A DNA stretch of 64,000 bases from Prosapia bicincta (Eukaryota; Arthropoda; Insecta; Hemiptera; Cercopidae): NCBI GenBank assembly GCA_036971475.1, contig JBAIZL010000003.1, forward strand, positions 47,847,842-47,911,841, given 5' to 3'. The position numbers were made by a program, and so were the translations under genes. Positions 47,814-59,230 of this stretch are shown one piece after another. Below the pieces are notes generated by a model. The model was not told the origin of the DNA, did not search any database, and worked only from the letters and a program-made list of their open reading frames with translations. Positions within the stretch are counted from its first letter, which is position 1, and the number at the start of each line of letters is the position of its first letter.

Positions 47814-47978
47814 AACATAAGTCAAAATACCAATACAAGAATTATAATTGAATTTACAAATTAAATGAATTGTTTAATATTCCTGATGATGTTGGTACTG
47901 TTAGCCAACGAAAAGCTTTGAATTGTAAATTCAATTATAATTTTGTATTTGTATTTTGACTTATGTTCTTTATTAATA
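47811..47978. mobile_element. Foldback element with hammerhead-like core, family A
   Basis: AAAGAACATAAGTCAAAATA at the left is inverted as TATTTTGACTTATGTTCTTT at the right, and the arms extend inward through ATTATAATTGAATTTACAA / TTGTAAATTCAATTATAAT, about 50 bp each. The hammerhead-like core lies in the central 60 bp. The element separates two TA tracts and interrupts the S-to-hAT sequence relative to 10.4-10.6 kb, so it is an insertion. Confidence 0.75.
47877..47927 (+). ncRNA. Hammerhead-like motif, family A, best copy
   Basis: CTGATGA at 47883, perfect stem II GTTGG/CCAAC with a 9-nt loop, GAAA at 47910-47913, the stem III palindrome AAGCTT overlapping the last A of the core, T as cleavage residue, and GAAT pairing with ATTC before CTGATGA as stem I. 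Every core nucleotide of the hammerhead consensus is present. Confidence 0.55.
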
Positions 47979-47994
47979 CACAAGAATACTTATT

Positions 47995-47997
<3 letters not shown>

Positions 47998-48047
<50 letters not shown>
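47998..48047. repeat. (TA)n microsatellite
   Basis: Pure TA run on the right side of the foldback element. Confidence 0.95.
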
Positions 48048-48049
<2 letters not shown>

Positions 48050-48431
48050 TGCCTTACAAATCCTACCTCAGTATGAGCATAGTTTATTTACGGTGTGGCT
48101 AATATTGGGAAAATGGTGGCACCAATAACAAACCTCTCCCTTATGGAGAAAACTTTCCAGACCATATTGTAAAGGAAGATGAACACAAAAAGACAGAAGC
48201 AAATAACCCATCTACTGTATAGAATTGCATCACTCTAACTCTAAAGTGATAGCAACAGTTTTTGAGATGAACGGGTTTAATCCACGATTTTTATCTTCGG
48301 CCACAATCCTTGTCAAAAAAGGCGGAAAACCTTTCGTTATTTATGAAGAAACCAAATACGTAGCTTCTTTGCCAGCTTAAGAGTGTTACATCGACAAAAG
48401 TGGAAGCACGCTACGGGTGCCTCGCCTACTC
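48048..48431. repeat. hAT upstream flank, copy 2
   Basis: Paralogous to 10540-10911: shared AACAAACCTCTCCCTTATGG-like sequence, GACCATATTGTAAAGGAA, AGTGATAGCAACAGTTTTTG and GTGGAAGCACGCTACGGGTG. The presence of the same flank at both hAT copies shows that the element was duplicated with its surroundings. Confidence 0.85.
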
Positions 48432-49683
48432 CAGTGGTCCCCAACTGGAACTAACCCCTAAGGTTCCGCGGGCAATGTATTTGGGGTAAGTGAGATGTCA
48501 CTGAAATTAAAATGTTTATATTTAACACATTCACTGCAGCCGTATCCGACCGTTGCATTCATCGAGAAGCTTTGGTATCCCAGAGACTGCCTGAAGTGTT
48601 GCATAAAACTCTCATTGAGGTAATTCGACGTATTAACTACATTAAAGCTTTGCCGTCTAGATTGTTTTCTTTGTTATTGGGCAGTAAGAATGCTCCGCTT
48701 CTTATCCATACCTAAGTAAGGGGGCTCTCCCGAGGTGGTACTGAAAAGGATTTTGATGTTAAGGATGAGGTCAGAACTTTCCTTCTTGATACCATGTATG
48801 CAGATTTACTTAGACATTTCTTGGCTTTGTGTGACTGCTTACTTAGCTTTGTTTGAACATTTGAAAGTTTCGTATCTAGGCTTACAAGGTTTTAATATAG
48901 ATATGTTCAAGGTTAAAGACAAAGTTTGTGCCATGGTTAAAGATTGTCCGTTGTGGGCAACAAAGGTCAATAAAAGTTCTCTTACAAAGTTTCTCACTAT
49001 AAAAGAGTTTTTGGGGTCTTCTGATGAAACCTTAGTAAACCAAATAAAGGAAAGCATAACTGACCACCTTCAAAGTTTAGCAACCCTTTCAGGGAATACT
49101 TTCCTGAGCCAGATACTAATGAGAGTTGGATTAGAACTTCGTTCTGCTTCCCTGAAATATAAAAGTTTCTGAGTCCTTCAGAAGAAGAACAAGATTGACT
49201 TGAAATGACGAACAGTGGTCCACTAAAATATGTTTTAATGGGGAGATCATTGTAGAATTTTGGTTGCCAGTACAAAAAGACTAAAAACCACTTAGCAATA
49301 AGGCAATGAATGTAATACTACATTTTCCAACTACCTACGGATGTGAACATGCATCCTCAACTATCTACTTCATGAAAAATAAATATAGGAATCGGCCTGA
49401 TATGCAGTATGACGTCGGAGTAAAAGTTTCAAGAATGGAGTCTAACATTTCTGAAAGCATGAACTCAAAGTTCAGATTCAACTCAACTCACTACAATTAC
49501 AATAAAATAAATTTGAACTAATATTAACTTTTTGACTTAGTCCAAACAAAATAATAATATAAATAAGTTTAACGAGTTTCGCCTGGATATACGAACTCTA
49601 ACATGGGATCGTTTTATATTTTGTATCTCAAATAAAAATATAACTTCTTCAATGTACTTGTAATAAACTGTTGGTAACCACTG
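48432..49683 (+). mobile_element. hAT transposon, copy 3, decayed
   Basis: Left end CAGTGGTCCCCAACTGG, right end CTGTTGGTAACCACTG, with flanks GCCTACTC and GCCTACGT matching at six of eight positions. At 1252 bp it is shorter than copy 1, mainly through loss in the 3' part. It contains the transposase relic 48542-49520. Confidence 0.85.
48542..49520 (+). pseudogene. hAT transposase (ZBED5/GTF2IRD2-like), broken
   Basis: The frame from 48512 gives DRCIHREALVSQRLPEVLHK, then IEVIRRINYIKALPSRLFSL and NAPLLIHT. A stop then replaces the expected E of the HTEVRWLSRG motif, and W is G. After that DVKDEVRTFLLDTMYADLL appears in one frame, and after a shift WLCVTAYLALFEHLKVSYLG, FKVKDKVCAMVKDCPLW, then LGSSDETLVNQIKESITDHL in another (48735-49172). 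The C-terminus (49297-49520) reads MNVILHFPTTYGCE, FMKNKYRNRPDMQYDVGV and SRMESNISESMNSKFRFN, the hAT dimerisation tail. It is better preserved than copy 1 in the middle but worse at the HTEVRW motif. N-terminal BED finger absent. Confidence 0.88.
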
Positions 49684-49781
49684 GCCTACGTTCACTTTAT
49701 AGAAAAGTAATTTAGGTTACTCTAATGCTGAAAATAAGGGTTTCTAGTGATATCTTTTGTATTTATTTAGTTATATCAAAC
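49684..49781. repeat. Module T, left part, with LINE target site
   Basis: Matches the start of module T after the other hAT copies and ends with AGTTATATCAAAC (49769-49781), the left target duplication of the LINE. Confidence 0.85.
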
Positions 49782-52700
49782 GAGGGGGGGGGGGAGCTGG
49801 TTGGTCCTCGTCCTGCCCGTGGATAGCTGAGTTTATATGTTACGTTTATGAAAAGAGCCTTTAAAACACTCAGTGAACCGAACGCCAGCAGCCGCTTCTG
49901 TAAAAGGAGCCCAATAATATGTCTTGTAAACAAGCAAATAGTCCTTCTCAGGACTACCAACGAGTAGTCCAAACAAAAACACCCAGACAGACTGAATGTA
50001 AATATATGGTCAGAAAAAGTACTAACCATAAAAACTATAAGGAAAAAAATTAACATTAACAAGCACCTCATAATGAGAGTACGCGGTACAAATGGAACCA
50101 AAAGAACTAAAGTATGGTGTCCAAACAGAATAACTGCAAAAAACCTCACTCAACGTCTGAGGACAGAAGCAAACAAGAGGGAAGGACACATTTCAATAGG
50201 ACAGAGTTTTCCGGAAAGGAAAAGGAAAAGAGAGAGAACCTTACACCAATCGACCAACAACAAACTATATACGCAAAAAGATGACAAACTATTAATAATG
50301 CACTGGAATGCCAGATCGGTAAAACATAAAGAACCGGAGCTAGAAAAGGAAATTCACGAAAAAATATAAAAATAGTCTGCATACAGGAATCATCATTACC
50401 AAAAAACGAAGACCTTCACCCGAAGTTTAAACATTACAACCTACATAATTTATCTAGAGACAATTCGAGAGGCGGAGGATTAGTTGCCCTAGTACAGGAG
50501 TCATTGCATGTCGAGGGCTGTGATATGAAGACTACAAAAAATTTACAGTACATAAAAATGAATATAAGAGTTACCAAAGAATTACAATTTACTCTAGTCA
50601 ACACATATATACCATCCCAGGGAATTAAAGAGAAGTAATTGGACACACTAATCAGCTCCAACAAGAACCTGATCATAGTTTAAGACATGAACAGCAGACA
50701 CCAGAGTTGGAACAACGGACCAGAAAATAAAAACGGCTCTCAAATGTTCAAATTCATTCAAGCCCAAAACATACTTCTGCTGAACCAAAAGAAAGAGCCC
50801 TCATACCAGTCACCCTCAACAAGAACTCTAATCACCTTAGATTTGACACTGTCCTCACCAGTCCTCTAATCGAGAAAAGGGTAACAAATTAGTAAGCCGG
50901 GGAAGATCTAGGAAGTGATCACCTACCAATATACTTAGTACTTTCTATCTCAACAGTTCTAGTTCAGAACCCATCTGTCATAAGCAATAAATACAATATT
51001 TCAAAAGCTGATTGGGGTGCTTTCACAGAAGAAACTAGAACAAGCGAGATAAAACAATACACTCCAGAATTTCTAGAAATAAAACTTCTTCAAGCCACTG
51101 ACCATAACATTCCCAAAAACAAACCAAGAAGAGAAAACACATTTAAAAATAGCTGGTGATCAGAGAAAATCAATCAACTTAGAAAAAATTGACAACGGGC
51201 TAGAAGAAGATGGAAGGTGCAGAGAATTAAAGAATGCAGACAAGAATACAAGAGATGCAACGCCATCCTGAGACGTACAATAATCTCTGAGAAAAGGACA
51301 ATTTGGAGAAAATTTGTGGGCTCTATAAATGCAAACACTCCATCCAGCACAGTCTGGAAAAAAGTTTAAATTAATCGAAGATAATACTGGCCAAAAGATT
51401 AGCCAAATACAAAGTGAAGCTGGAGAGTGGTTAGAGGATGACAAAACAAAAGAGGTAACTTTTAACTTGTTTTTCAAGAACAGGGCAGGAAAAAAATCCC
51501 ATGACCCAAAAAGCTCACTACTAAAGAAAAGCAGTTAATTTACCAAGTCGAAGAACTGTACCGCCTGGAAGATCCTGCGAACGTACCCTTCAGCATATGG
51601 GAACTGAGAAATGAAGTATCCAGATTAAAGGACTCGACTCCCGGACTAGATGAAATCCATAACAGAATGCTCGAACATAGATCAGAAGAGATGCCTACTA
51701 ATATACTAAACGTATTCAATGAAACTTAAAACACGGGAAATATCCCAGAAAAATGGAAAACAGCACTAATTGTACCAATTCTAAAACCATCTAAAGACAA
51801 GTCCCAAATGAAATCATATCGCCCAATTGCTCTTACATCTTGTTTTGGTTTACATCTACGCTGGTTTTGAGAAAAAAAGATTTAACGGTAATTGTCCTCC
51901 TAGACTTTGAAGCTGCTTTCGACAGGACATCCCACACCACTATCTTGTTAAAATGCATGAAGCTTGGCATAATGGGAAACATGTTGCAGTATCTAACGAA
52001 TTTCTTAAGCGGTCAAAAAATTAAAACATCGGTCAATGGCCAAGAATCAACAAGTGCTGAGATAGAAAACGGAACTCCTCAAGGAGCAGTCATTAGTGCA
52101 ACAATGTTTAATATTGCAATACATGACATTGCATCCAACCTACCTCCGTGAGTCGAGTGTGTCTCCTATGCTGATGATGTAACGCTTTTCGCCTCACATA
52201 AAGATCCGGACAGAGCTAACTAGGCAATGCAGATGGCCCTGGACCGAGTCTCGAAATTGTGCAAAAGCTGGACACTGAAAATCTCTGCAGAAAAGACAGA
52301 ATATGCAATATTTACAAGAAGGAATACTCTAGCTGACTACAAACACAAACTAAAACTGAATAATATAAATGTTCAATATAACCACTGCCCTAAGCTGCTA
52401 GGAGTACTGCTTGATAAAAAACTGAGATGGAAAAGTCATAATGAAAAAACTGTTTAAGCTTGTAGCAAACGTCTCAATTCAATTAAAGTAGTCACCAGCC
52501 GACAATTACGCGCTGACAACTTATGCTTGAGAACATTTTACCTATCCTTTGTAAGATCAAAACTGGCTTATAGCAGTGAGGTCTGGGGAGAGGCTGCAGT
52601 AACGCACGTTAAAAAAACTTCTAGTAATTTAATCAGCTGCCTTAATAATTAGCCTGGGCTGTCGCAAAACCACTCCCATTGCAACAATGGAAATAGAACC

Positions 52701-53871
52701 CATAGATTTACTGCTAGAAGAACAAATATGGAATAAATATCTAAAAACCCTCTCACTACACATAACCCAATCTACTGCACTCTTTAAAAGTATCGACTAC
52801 ACGACAATCATACACTCACAGTATCAATTTGCTCGCTGCTGAAATGCCTTGTGAGACTCCAGAGGAAATCCCGGTCTGCAACCACGAACCCCCATGGAAG
52901 CAGAATGAAATAATGGTAACTCTAATCTATCTTCTTGCCTAACTAAAGAAGACCCCCAGGAGGCACTTCGGCGAGAGTCACTGGAAATGATTCAGAATCT
53001 GTACTAAGACTACGTTCAAATATACACCGATGGGTCAGTAGATCTAGTCATGGATAAGTCAGGAGCAGGCTACTATAACCACTTCACCAAAGAAGAATAC
53101 TACGTACCAGCAAATGCAGCCTTCAGTGTCGATGCAGAGTTGCTGGCAATAATTGCAGCCTTGGTAAACTGCCTTCAACTACGAGCAGAGAAGTTCTGTA
53201 TATTCACTGACTCCAAGAGCGCCTTGCCCATGAAAGAGAAACGGAAACCAGGAAACTACCCATTCAGATTGGAATAAATAACAAATTTACTCAACACTCT
53301 CAACAAAGATTAGAAACAAATACAGCTCTGGATCCCCTCACAATGCGGCATCGACGGCAATGAAAGAACAGATATAATCGCCAAACAATCAGCAGAAATG
53401 GGCCTAGTCTTCTTACCACAGTACTCTCTAAACAAATGCCTGAAAGGTGTGAAAACATCAGTTAGAAGAAAATGGATCCACCGTTGGATAGAAGAAACCA
53501 AAGTTAGAAACCTCTATGACATTCAAAAAGAACCAAATGATTTGGAAATGTATCAAGGGGTTCCCAGATTTACAGCCGTCTTTGCAGCACGACCAAGAAT
53601 CGGACACATTGTGATTGAGACCTATCTCTTTAGATTTAACCTGAGTGAATCTCCACTCTGCCCTAACGGTAGACAAGAGGAGGAGACTCTAGACCATATC
53701 CTCCTTCGATACTTCTCACCAATTCCATCAAGAACAGCTCTGCTGTCTTCCCTGGGAAGCCAGGGAAACATCAAAACAATATTGATCGATAAACAGTTTT
53801 GGACGTTGGCTGCAGCAACTTATTATGGACATCGGAGTCACATGACCCTGAACGTCCGCAGCAAAAAAAAA
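49782..53871 (+). mobile_element. Non-LTR retrotransposon (EN-RT-RNase H), bounded by TSD
   Basis: The 4.1 kb element starts with a G-rich run (GAGGGGGGGGGGGAGCTGG) and ends in an A run. It is bounded by AGTTATATCAAAC on the left and AGTTATAGCAAAC (53872-53884) on the right, a 13-bp duplication with one difference. The host sequence (module T) continues on the far side with ATTCTTTACTTCTTTACATT, as in the uninterrupted copies at 12452 and 15100. There is only about 500 bp before the endonuclease and no clear ORF1, so either the 5' end is truncated or ORF1 is lost. The GC content is clearly above that of its surroundings. Confidence 0.92.
50280..53860 (+). pseudogene. LINE ORF2: endonuclease, reverse transcriptase, RNase H
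   Basis: Endonuclease: LLIMHWNARSVKHKEPELEK, KIVCIQES (catalytic E), RGGGLVALVQESL, TLVNTYIPSQ, DMNSRHQSWN, LDLTLSSPVL and GSDHLPIYLV (catalytic DH, about 50912). RT: KWKTALIVPILKPSKDKS and SYRPIALTSC (51750-51840), VIVLLDFEAAFDRTSH (motif A), NGTPQGAVISATMFNIAIHD (motif B), VECVSYADDVTLFAS (active-site YADD, about 52160-52200), CPKLLGVLLDKKLRWKSH. RNase H: VQIYTDGS (about 53013), VDAELLAIIAAL, FCIFTDSKSAL, LWIPSQCGIDGNERTDIIAK (usual H of PSHC is Q). The C-terminal CCHC-like finger is damaged (CPNGRQEEETLDHILLRYF). Several stops and frame shifts kill it. The domain order fits I/R1/LOA-type LINEs; the exact clade is undetermined. Confidence 0.92.
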
Positions 53872-53936
53872 AGTTATAGCAAACCATTCTTTACTTCTTT
53901 ACATTCCAGAAGACCTATTACTTTCGTGTACATATA

Positions 53937-53945
<9 letters not shown>
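53872..53945. repeat. Module T, right part
   Basis: AGTTATAGCAAAC (right target duplication) then TTTACATTCCAGAAGACC and TTTCGTGTACATATATGTG, the continuation of module T after the LINE. Confidence 0.85.
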
Positions 53946-53989
<44 letters not shown>

Positions 53990-54014
53990 ATAAATACACA
54001 CAAACACACACGCG

Positions 54015-54065
<51 letters not shown>
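53946..54065. repeat. Compound microsatellite (TA)n(CA)n(CG)n(CA)n(TA)n
   Basis: Nearly symmetrical: TA, then ACACAAACACAC, a short CGCG run, CA, and TA. Overlapping frames are translated repeat. Confidence 0.95.
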
Positions 54066-54152
54066 GTAAAATATCACATAGGTTTTCCTGTTAGAATTAT
54101 TTTCAAAATTAAATAATATACACTAATTACAGGAATTAATTTATTGAATAAT

Positions 54153-54197
54153 ACACTCAAAGCTTTTCGTCGGTTGACATTACCAACATCCTCAGGA
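54153..54197 (-). ncRNA. Hammerhead-like motif, family A, left arm
   Basis: In complement: CTGAGGA, stem II GTTGG/CCGAC with one G-T pair, GAAA, AAGCTT palindrome, T, then GAGTG. The core is complete, with N of CTGANGA being G. Confidence 0.5.
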
Positions 54198-54477
54198 ATT
54201 ACTAAGCATGACAAAAGAACTGTCTAACAAATATGAAGTTACCAGATACAGCATTACACAGTTGCCAAATCTATTACAATATTGCCAAACCTATTCCACT
54301 GCTGCCACAACACTATATACATTGAATATAGTATGGAATTTAGAACGTATTTGAATTTGTTCATCTATCAATTTGTTATCAATATTATGCCTGTTGCCAA
54401 GCATAGATTTGGCAACTGTGTAATGCTTTATCTAGTAACTTCACATTTGTTAGACAGTTCTTTTGTCATTCTTAGTA

Positions 54478-54524
54478 ATTCCTGAGGATGTTGGTAATGT
54501 CAACCAACGAAATGCTTTGAGTGT
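54478..54524 (+). ncRNA. Hammerhead-like motif, family A, right arm
   Basis: CTGAGGA at 54482, perfect stem II GTTGG/CCAAC, GAAA at 54509-54512. Stem III is ATGCTT, one change from the AAGCTT palindrome, so this arm is probably less competent than the left one. Confidence 0.45.
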
Positions 54525-54589
54525 ATTATTCAATAAATTAATTCCTGTAATTAGTGTATATTATTTAATCTTGAATATATATATGTAAA

Positions 54590-55510
54590 TATACGTCTCT
54601 ATTTGTAAATCAAATATAATTAAATAGATTCATATACTTTATCTAATAGAAATAAATACACGACCAATAAACAAACTAATTCTAGAGTACACTGATGGGA
54701 CATTTATATAGTTTTAATAACTATTTAGCAATGCGATAAGTTACTTAAATTTAATAAAAAGAACACTATGTACATTTTCGGCATTAAGTTGGAAACCTCG
54801 AAATTTAGATTAAACAGAGAGCAAAGGTTTTCACAACATTTACCTACATGAAATTTAACTGCTTTACTATCTAAGTACAAAAGGTTCTAGTTAGATTGCC
54901 CTACGCCCGGCTATATGTCGACGTCATACATCTATGTATATCTGGAGTCAAATTCGACTCTAACAGTGGTTTATTCGTAATTGACGGGATATACTGTCTA
55001 GTGGCCACGAATATATAGTGATATAAGCACAATTAGGTTAAATAATTTGATTAGAACTTACAGAGTCTCCAAAAGTTTTTAAACTTCATATTTTTGCTTT
55101 CAAACTGAAACAAATATGATTTAAAATGTCTTTAGGAAACCATGGTAATGTAAATACAGCGTTTGTTTAATTGTTGTACGATTTAATTAACTGATATAAT
55201 ATAAATATTTTTGGTGTTTTACATTTACATATTTAGTTATAATTGAATTTGTATAGAGTCGAAAATTTTTGCAAAACGTAGCGCATTGTCAAAGTTCGTC
55301 TTAATATTGAAAGTAAACCACTGCAGACCTGGTTCTCCCGGAAAAGCTCATCAATGAAGGTGAGCATAAAGCCTTATCTTCCCCTCAAATCCCTTGGGAG
55401 TTGCTTATATTCCAGTGAATATGGTTCTGCCCGGCATCATCGAACATAAAATCATAAGGATTAATGGTCATCTGCTTTATAAATGCTGACTAACCTCTAC
55501 CCTGCAACTG
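54590..55510 (+). repeat. Repeat P, copy in second block
   Basis: All P landmarks in order from AAATATACGTCTCTATTTGT and CTGATGGGACATTTATATAG to GGTCATCTGCTTTATAAATG. It is closest to the copy at 12.6 kb by shared small features (GTTACTTA, GTACATTTTCGGCATTAAG). No microsatellite interrupts it. Confidence 0.85.
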
Positions 55511-55840
55511 TGAGTGGGTGGGTGAGAGAGTAAGTGGGTGAGTGTGAGAAGTTGAGTGGAGTGTGTTTAGTGAATTTGCAGGTGAATGTATTTGATTTGG
55601 CGAGTGATAGGGTGATTTGGCGATGAAAGATTAGGTGGGCTAGTGTATGGCTGGATGGGTTTAGAGAGTGACTGAATGGATGTGTCTATTGTTGCGTAGC
55701 TACATGACTGAATAAGTGAGTAAAGAAAGGTGATGGGTCATAGGTGCTTCTACAAATAGGTAAGCGGGCGTAAGTTTTTTCTAGGGATAGGCGTGGTACA
55801 AGTAAGGAGGGGTCGGTAAATGGTTCTTTGGGTAGGGACC
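55510..55840. repeat. Single 172-bp minisatellite unit and short GTGAG-rich lead
   Basis: 55645-55815 is one diverged unit of the five-copy array at 44390-45262. The lead 55510-55645 is full of GGGTGAGTG-like motifs not seen at the other locus in this position. Confidence 0.85.
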
Positions 55841-56670
55841 AAGGATAGGCGTAGTCGTGGTAGTAGGTGATGAATAAATGGGAATGGAGTGAATGGGAGG
55901 GATTGATTGTTGGGTATTAGGGTTTGAGTGAGTGATTGGCTCAGTGGGTACGTGAGTCAATGTGTGGATGGATGTGTTTGTGGGTGAGTGGTAGGGTAGG
56001 CAGGTATGAATTGAGTGAATGAAACGGTGAATGGATGAATGGATAAATGGGGTAGTAGATGAGTGAGTTAAGGCTTGGTATGTGGGTAGATTGGAGTATA
56101 GGGGGTTGTTAGTGTGTGCTCGATGTTTCCTGTATTTCAGAAAAGAGTGTTAGAAACATTTCTACTTTACTTTTACTTATAGCTACCACTACATACTGTC
56201 CTTCTAATATAAGAGGATAGGGAGAGGAAATAAAGTTCTGATTTTATAACCCATTCAGTGATTGACTCTTAGCTACAGCAATGCTTGCCAATACCAGTCA
56301 TCAAACACTCGAATTCAGCTGTTTCCCTACAGTTCATATTAGTGGTTTGTTTTATGTGCTTAAAGCAATAATTTTTCTATTCAATTTATAGTCTAGTTGG
56401 TTTGTTTCTAAATAGTTCACCGTCATTCGAATGCCACTGAACACTTGTGAATAAGTAAAGATGTAGACGATAAAGCTTAGACGATGTAACCAATTAGAAG
56501 AATTTGAAACATATTGCACTGTAGCTAATTTCAATGAATTGCCGCCAACTCAGTTATTTCCAGTTGACTCAAACTCAAACCTCCTAAGGCCACTTTTATT
56601 GCTTCGTCCTTTAATGAGGGAATGGAACTGCTAATACTAGAGATTTTTTAGAATCCACTATTCAGGCTTA
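55840..56670. repeat. Module R, copy 2
   Basis: Paralog of 45265-46060; homology ends at TAGAATCCACTATTCA. The 60-codon frame on the minus strand is not supported. Confidence 0.9.
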
Positions 56671-56879
56671 TATGCATTGATACTTTTACGTTATTCATTC
56701 GTATTATTTGGGCTGTCGGTAAGGTGAAATTAATGGTCAGGTAAGTAGAAAACACGTATTGAAGACAGAAACACTTTTCAGTATTTACTCTTCAACCGAT
56801 TACGAGTTTAATGCTAATTCTTACTAATATTAGGGCAAATAAAATAGTATAGACTGTTTACTATCTATCGATGGTTTTG

Positions 56880-58275
56880 GGGTAAAATTTCTTCCCAGAA
56901 AAATTATAGTTATTTTGATATTTTATCAGTAAAAATTAATAACCTAAGTTCTAGTATTATATCAAATTTCACACGAATTTTAACTTTCAAATTAAAAACT
57001 ATAATTTCAAGACTATTAAAGTTCCTAAAAATAGAATGAGTTTATAAAAATCGTAGAACTATTAATAAATACCCATACATAATATGCAATATCCTCATAC
57101 TTGGTCTACCTTCCTATGATAATTGACCATTTTTGAGAACTACAACTTACAAAGACTGTCTAAATGCACTAGTTATGACTTATATCCATAAACAATTCTT
57201 GTAAGCAAGGATAATGTTTTTATCAAACTTTCAAACTAGTATTGTAAATTTACCAATTTTTTGTAGTTTCTGAAAAAAAATTTCAAAAATGCTTCAAGAC
57301 CTGGTTTTTTTCTTGCAAAAGTTTAACCTGATTTCCTAAACAAATAACACCCTCTACATGTACTTGTATGTATTATAGTTTACAGAATTATCCTTCCCTG
57401 AGGTTATAGTAAATTAGGAACGTATTTTATTCTTATTTTTTCGACGTATGTCTAATTTTAAGATCATTCAACATGGGGTTGAATAAAGGTGATTTGTGCA
57501 TTGTGAAGAATTATAGACAAATATAATACATAAATTATGTAAAATTGACTACTTTCACAAGAAATTTCATGTTAATTTCAACCTCCCATTGGGAAATTAA
57601 AAACTATAAGTTCAAGATAATTATAGGTCCCTAAGAGCTAACAATAAATATGTGTAATGTTTTGCGATGATTGTGCATAATTAATTACTCAGTTTAAAAA
57701 CTGTCTAAATGCAATAGTTGTGACTTATATTCATAGAAAATATTCTGTAAGAGAATATCATGTTTTTTAAAGAAATTTCCATAAAGTCTTGTAGATGTTA
57801 GCAATACTCGTAAAATTGTAGTTTATAAATAATTTTTTCTAATTTGCTTATATTCCTTGTTTTTCTTACAAGCATTGAATTTAGAATTTTCTAAATAATT
57901 ACCACCCTAACATGTAGACTAATTGTATTAATGTTTATAGAATATTCTTTGTTTCCGATTATATTAAATTTAAAACACATCTTGTTCTTATTTTGCTAAC
58001 CTATGTCTAATTTTAAGAATTAGAATACTGTCAAATAGCTTTTAAATTTTTCAAATTGTTTTTGGGGCATAAATTCGATTCCATCAGCCCCTAGTGTGTG
58101 TAGAATGGAAACATCACAATTACTGTTCTAGTAATAATAATGCAGATAGAGTGGTTATTTTTGTGTGATAGGCGTTAGGCTTGATCCACCATAAAATGGT
58201 CAATGAGGGGGTGAAGGAAGGTGATGTGTACACTGTGAAGAATGATAGACAATTATAGAATATAATGTGTTTTAT
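56880..58275. repeat. Degenerate direct duplication, unit about 600-700 bp
   Basis: 57000-57535 and 57590-58260 are collinear: AAAACTATAATTTCAAGA / AAAACTATAAGTTCAAGA, GACTTATATCCATA / GACTTATATTCATA, a polypyrimidine patch, ACCCTCTACATGTA / ACCCTAACATGTAGA, TATGTCTAATTTTAAGA in both, and GTGAAGAATTATAGACAA / GTGAAGAATGATAGACAA. They are highly diverged. No coding content. Confidence 0.75.
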
Positions 58276-59230
58276 ATTTAAAGAATATACAAAATCTGAC
58301 ACCTAACAAACAAACAAGACACTATTCAATCACGTAAAAAAATAAACTACACGCGAAGGAAACGTGCTACAAAAAACTTACTAGTGAAGTACCTTCAACA
58401 GAACGGAGTTGTTTGTAAGATTTCCAATACTTAGGCAGTAAAACAAGGGACACTGCTACTATGTGTATTTATAATTGCTTTGTTAATTAATTATTAACCT
58501 ATGCGTCTGACAGTTTGTGTGCTCAGGTTGTGGCATGGTTTATTGTTTAAATTACGTCTACACTTAACCTCTTGTTTTCAAGTGAAAAAATGAGTGTGCT
58601 GATCTAGTCCTAACGCGTCTGCTGAAAAATATCAGTAAGTAGTGTGTTTTATCTCAATATGTAATAAATATATATAATATATTACAGTTATCTATATATA
58701 TTGAGCTAGCTGGCAGGTCTTCAACTTCTATTATAGTAAGTGTGAATTGTTTATGACTTGAATATTTTAGATTGGCTGTAGTTGTAAAATCTAAATTGAA
58801 CTTTTCAGTTTTAGTACCATTAAAGTCCAATTTACAAAAGTAATTCAGAGAGTTTATTTCGTTAAGCCCTTAAATCCTCATAATACTGCGATAAAACTAA
58901 GCTGCTCAAAATACAGATTTGTCGTCCATTAAATAGATTTATTATTAATATGGTTAAACCAGGCGAATAGTTTATAAACGTAGGATTAAGAGCAATTAAT
59001 TATAAATTCGCTTAATATTTGTTTTATTAGTTTATTTCGTAACTTAACACCAAAGCCCTTTAATTATCAGAGCTATGTTAAGTTACAGTTGCTCCCGCAA
59101 GTAAAGCTACTAAATGTTATGTTTAATATAAATATTCTATAACAACATAATACAAGATGGTTATGGGAACATCTTATGGTTATGGTTTGTTATCCGCATC
59201 ATAAGGAAAACCCTAGTAAGAAGAATTAGG
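58275..59230. other. No recognised feature
   Basis: AT-rich spacer without supported genes, RNA genes or repeats. Confidence 0.4.

Larger units (their letters stand above)
54090..54578. mobile_element. Long inverted-repeat element with hammerhead-like arms, family A
   Basis: The arms 54104-54265 and about 54405-54572 are inverted copies of each other: AATAATATACACTAATTACA / TGTAATTAGTGTATATTATT at the ends, AAGAACTGTCTAACAAAT / ATTTGTTAGACAGTTCTT and ACACAGTTGCCAAATCT / AGATTTGGCAACTGTGT further in. The middle about 140 bp has a partly repeated CTATTACAATATTGCCAAAC. No protein is encoded (the 67-codon frame at 54282 is chance). It is absent from the paralogous P junction at 12.57 kb, so it is an insertion. 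Confidence 0.85.

Noticed and set aside
49763..50149. 128-codon minus-strand frame at the LINE 5' end
   Set aside because: It is antisense to the LINE's leader and endonuclease start and resembles no protein family.
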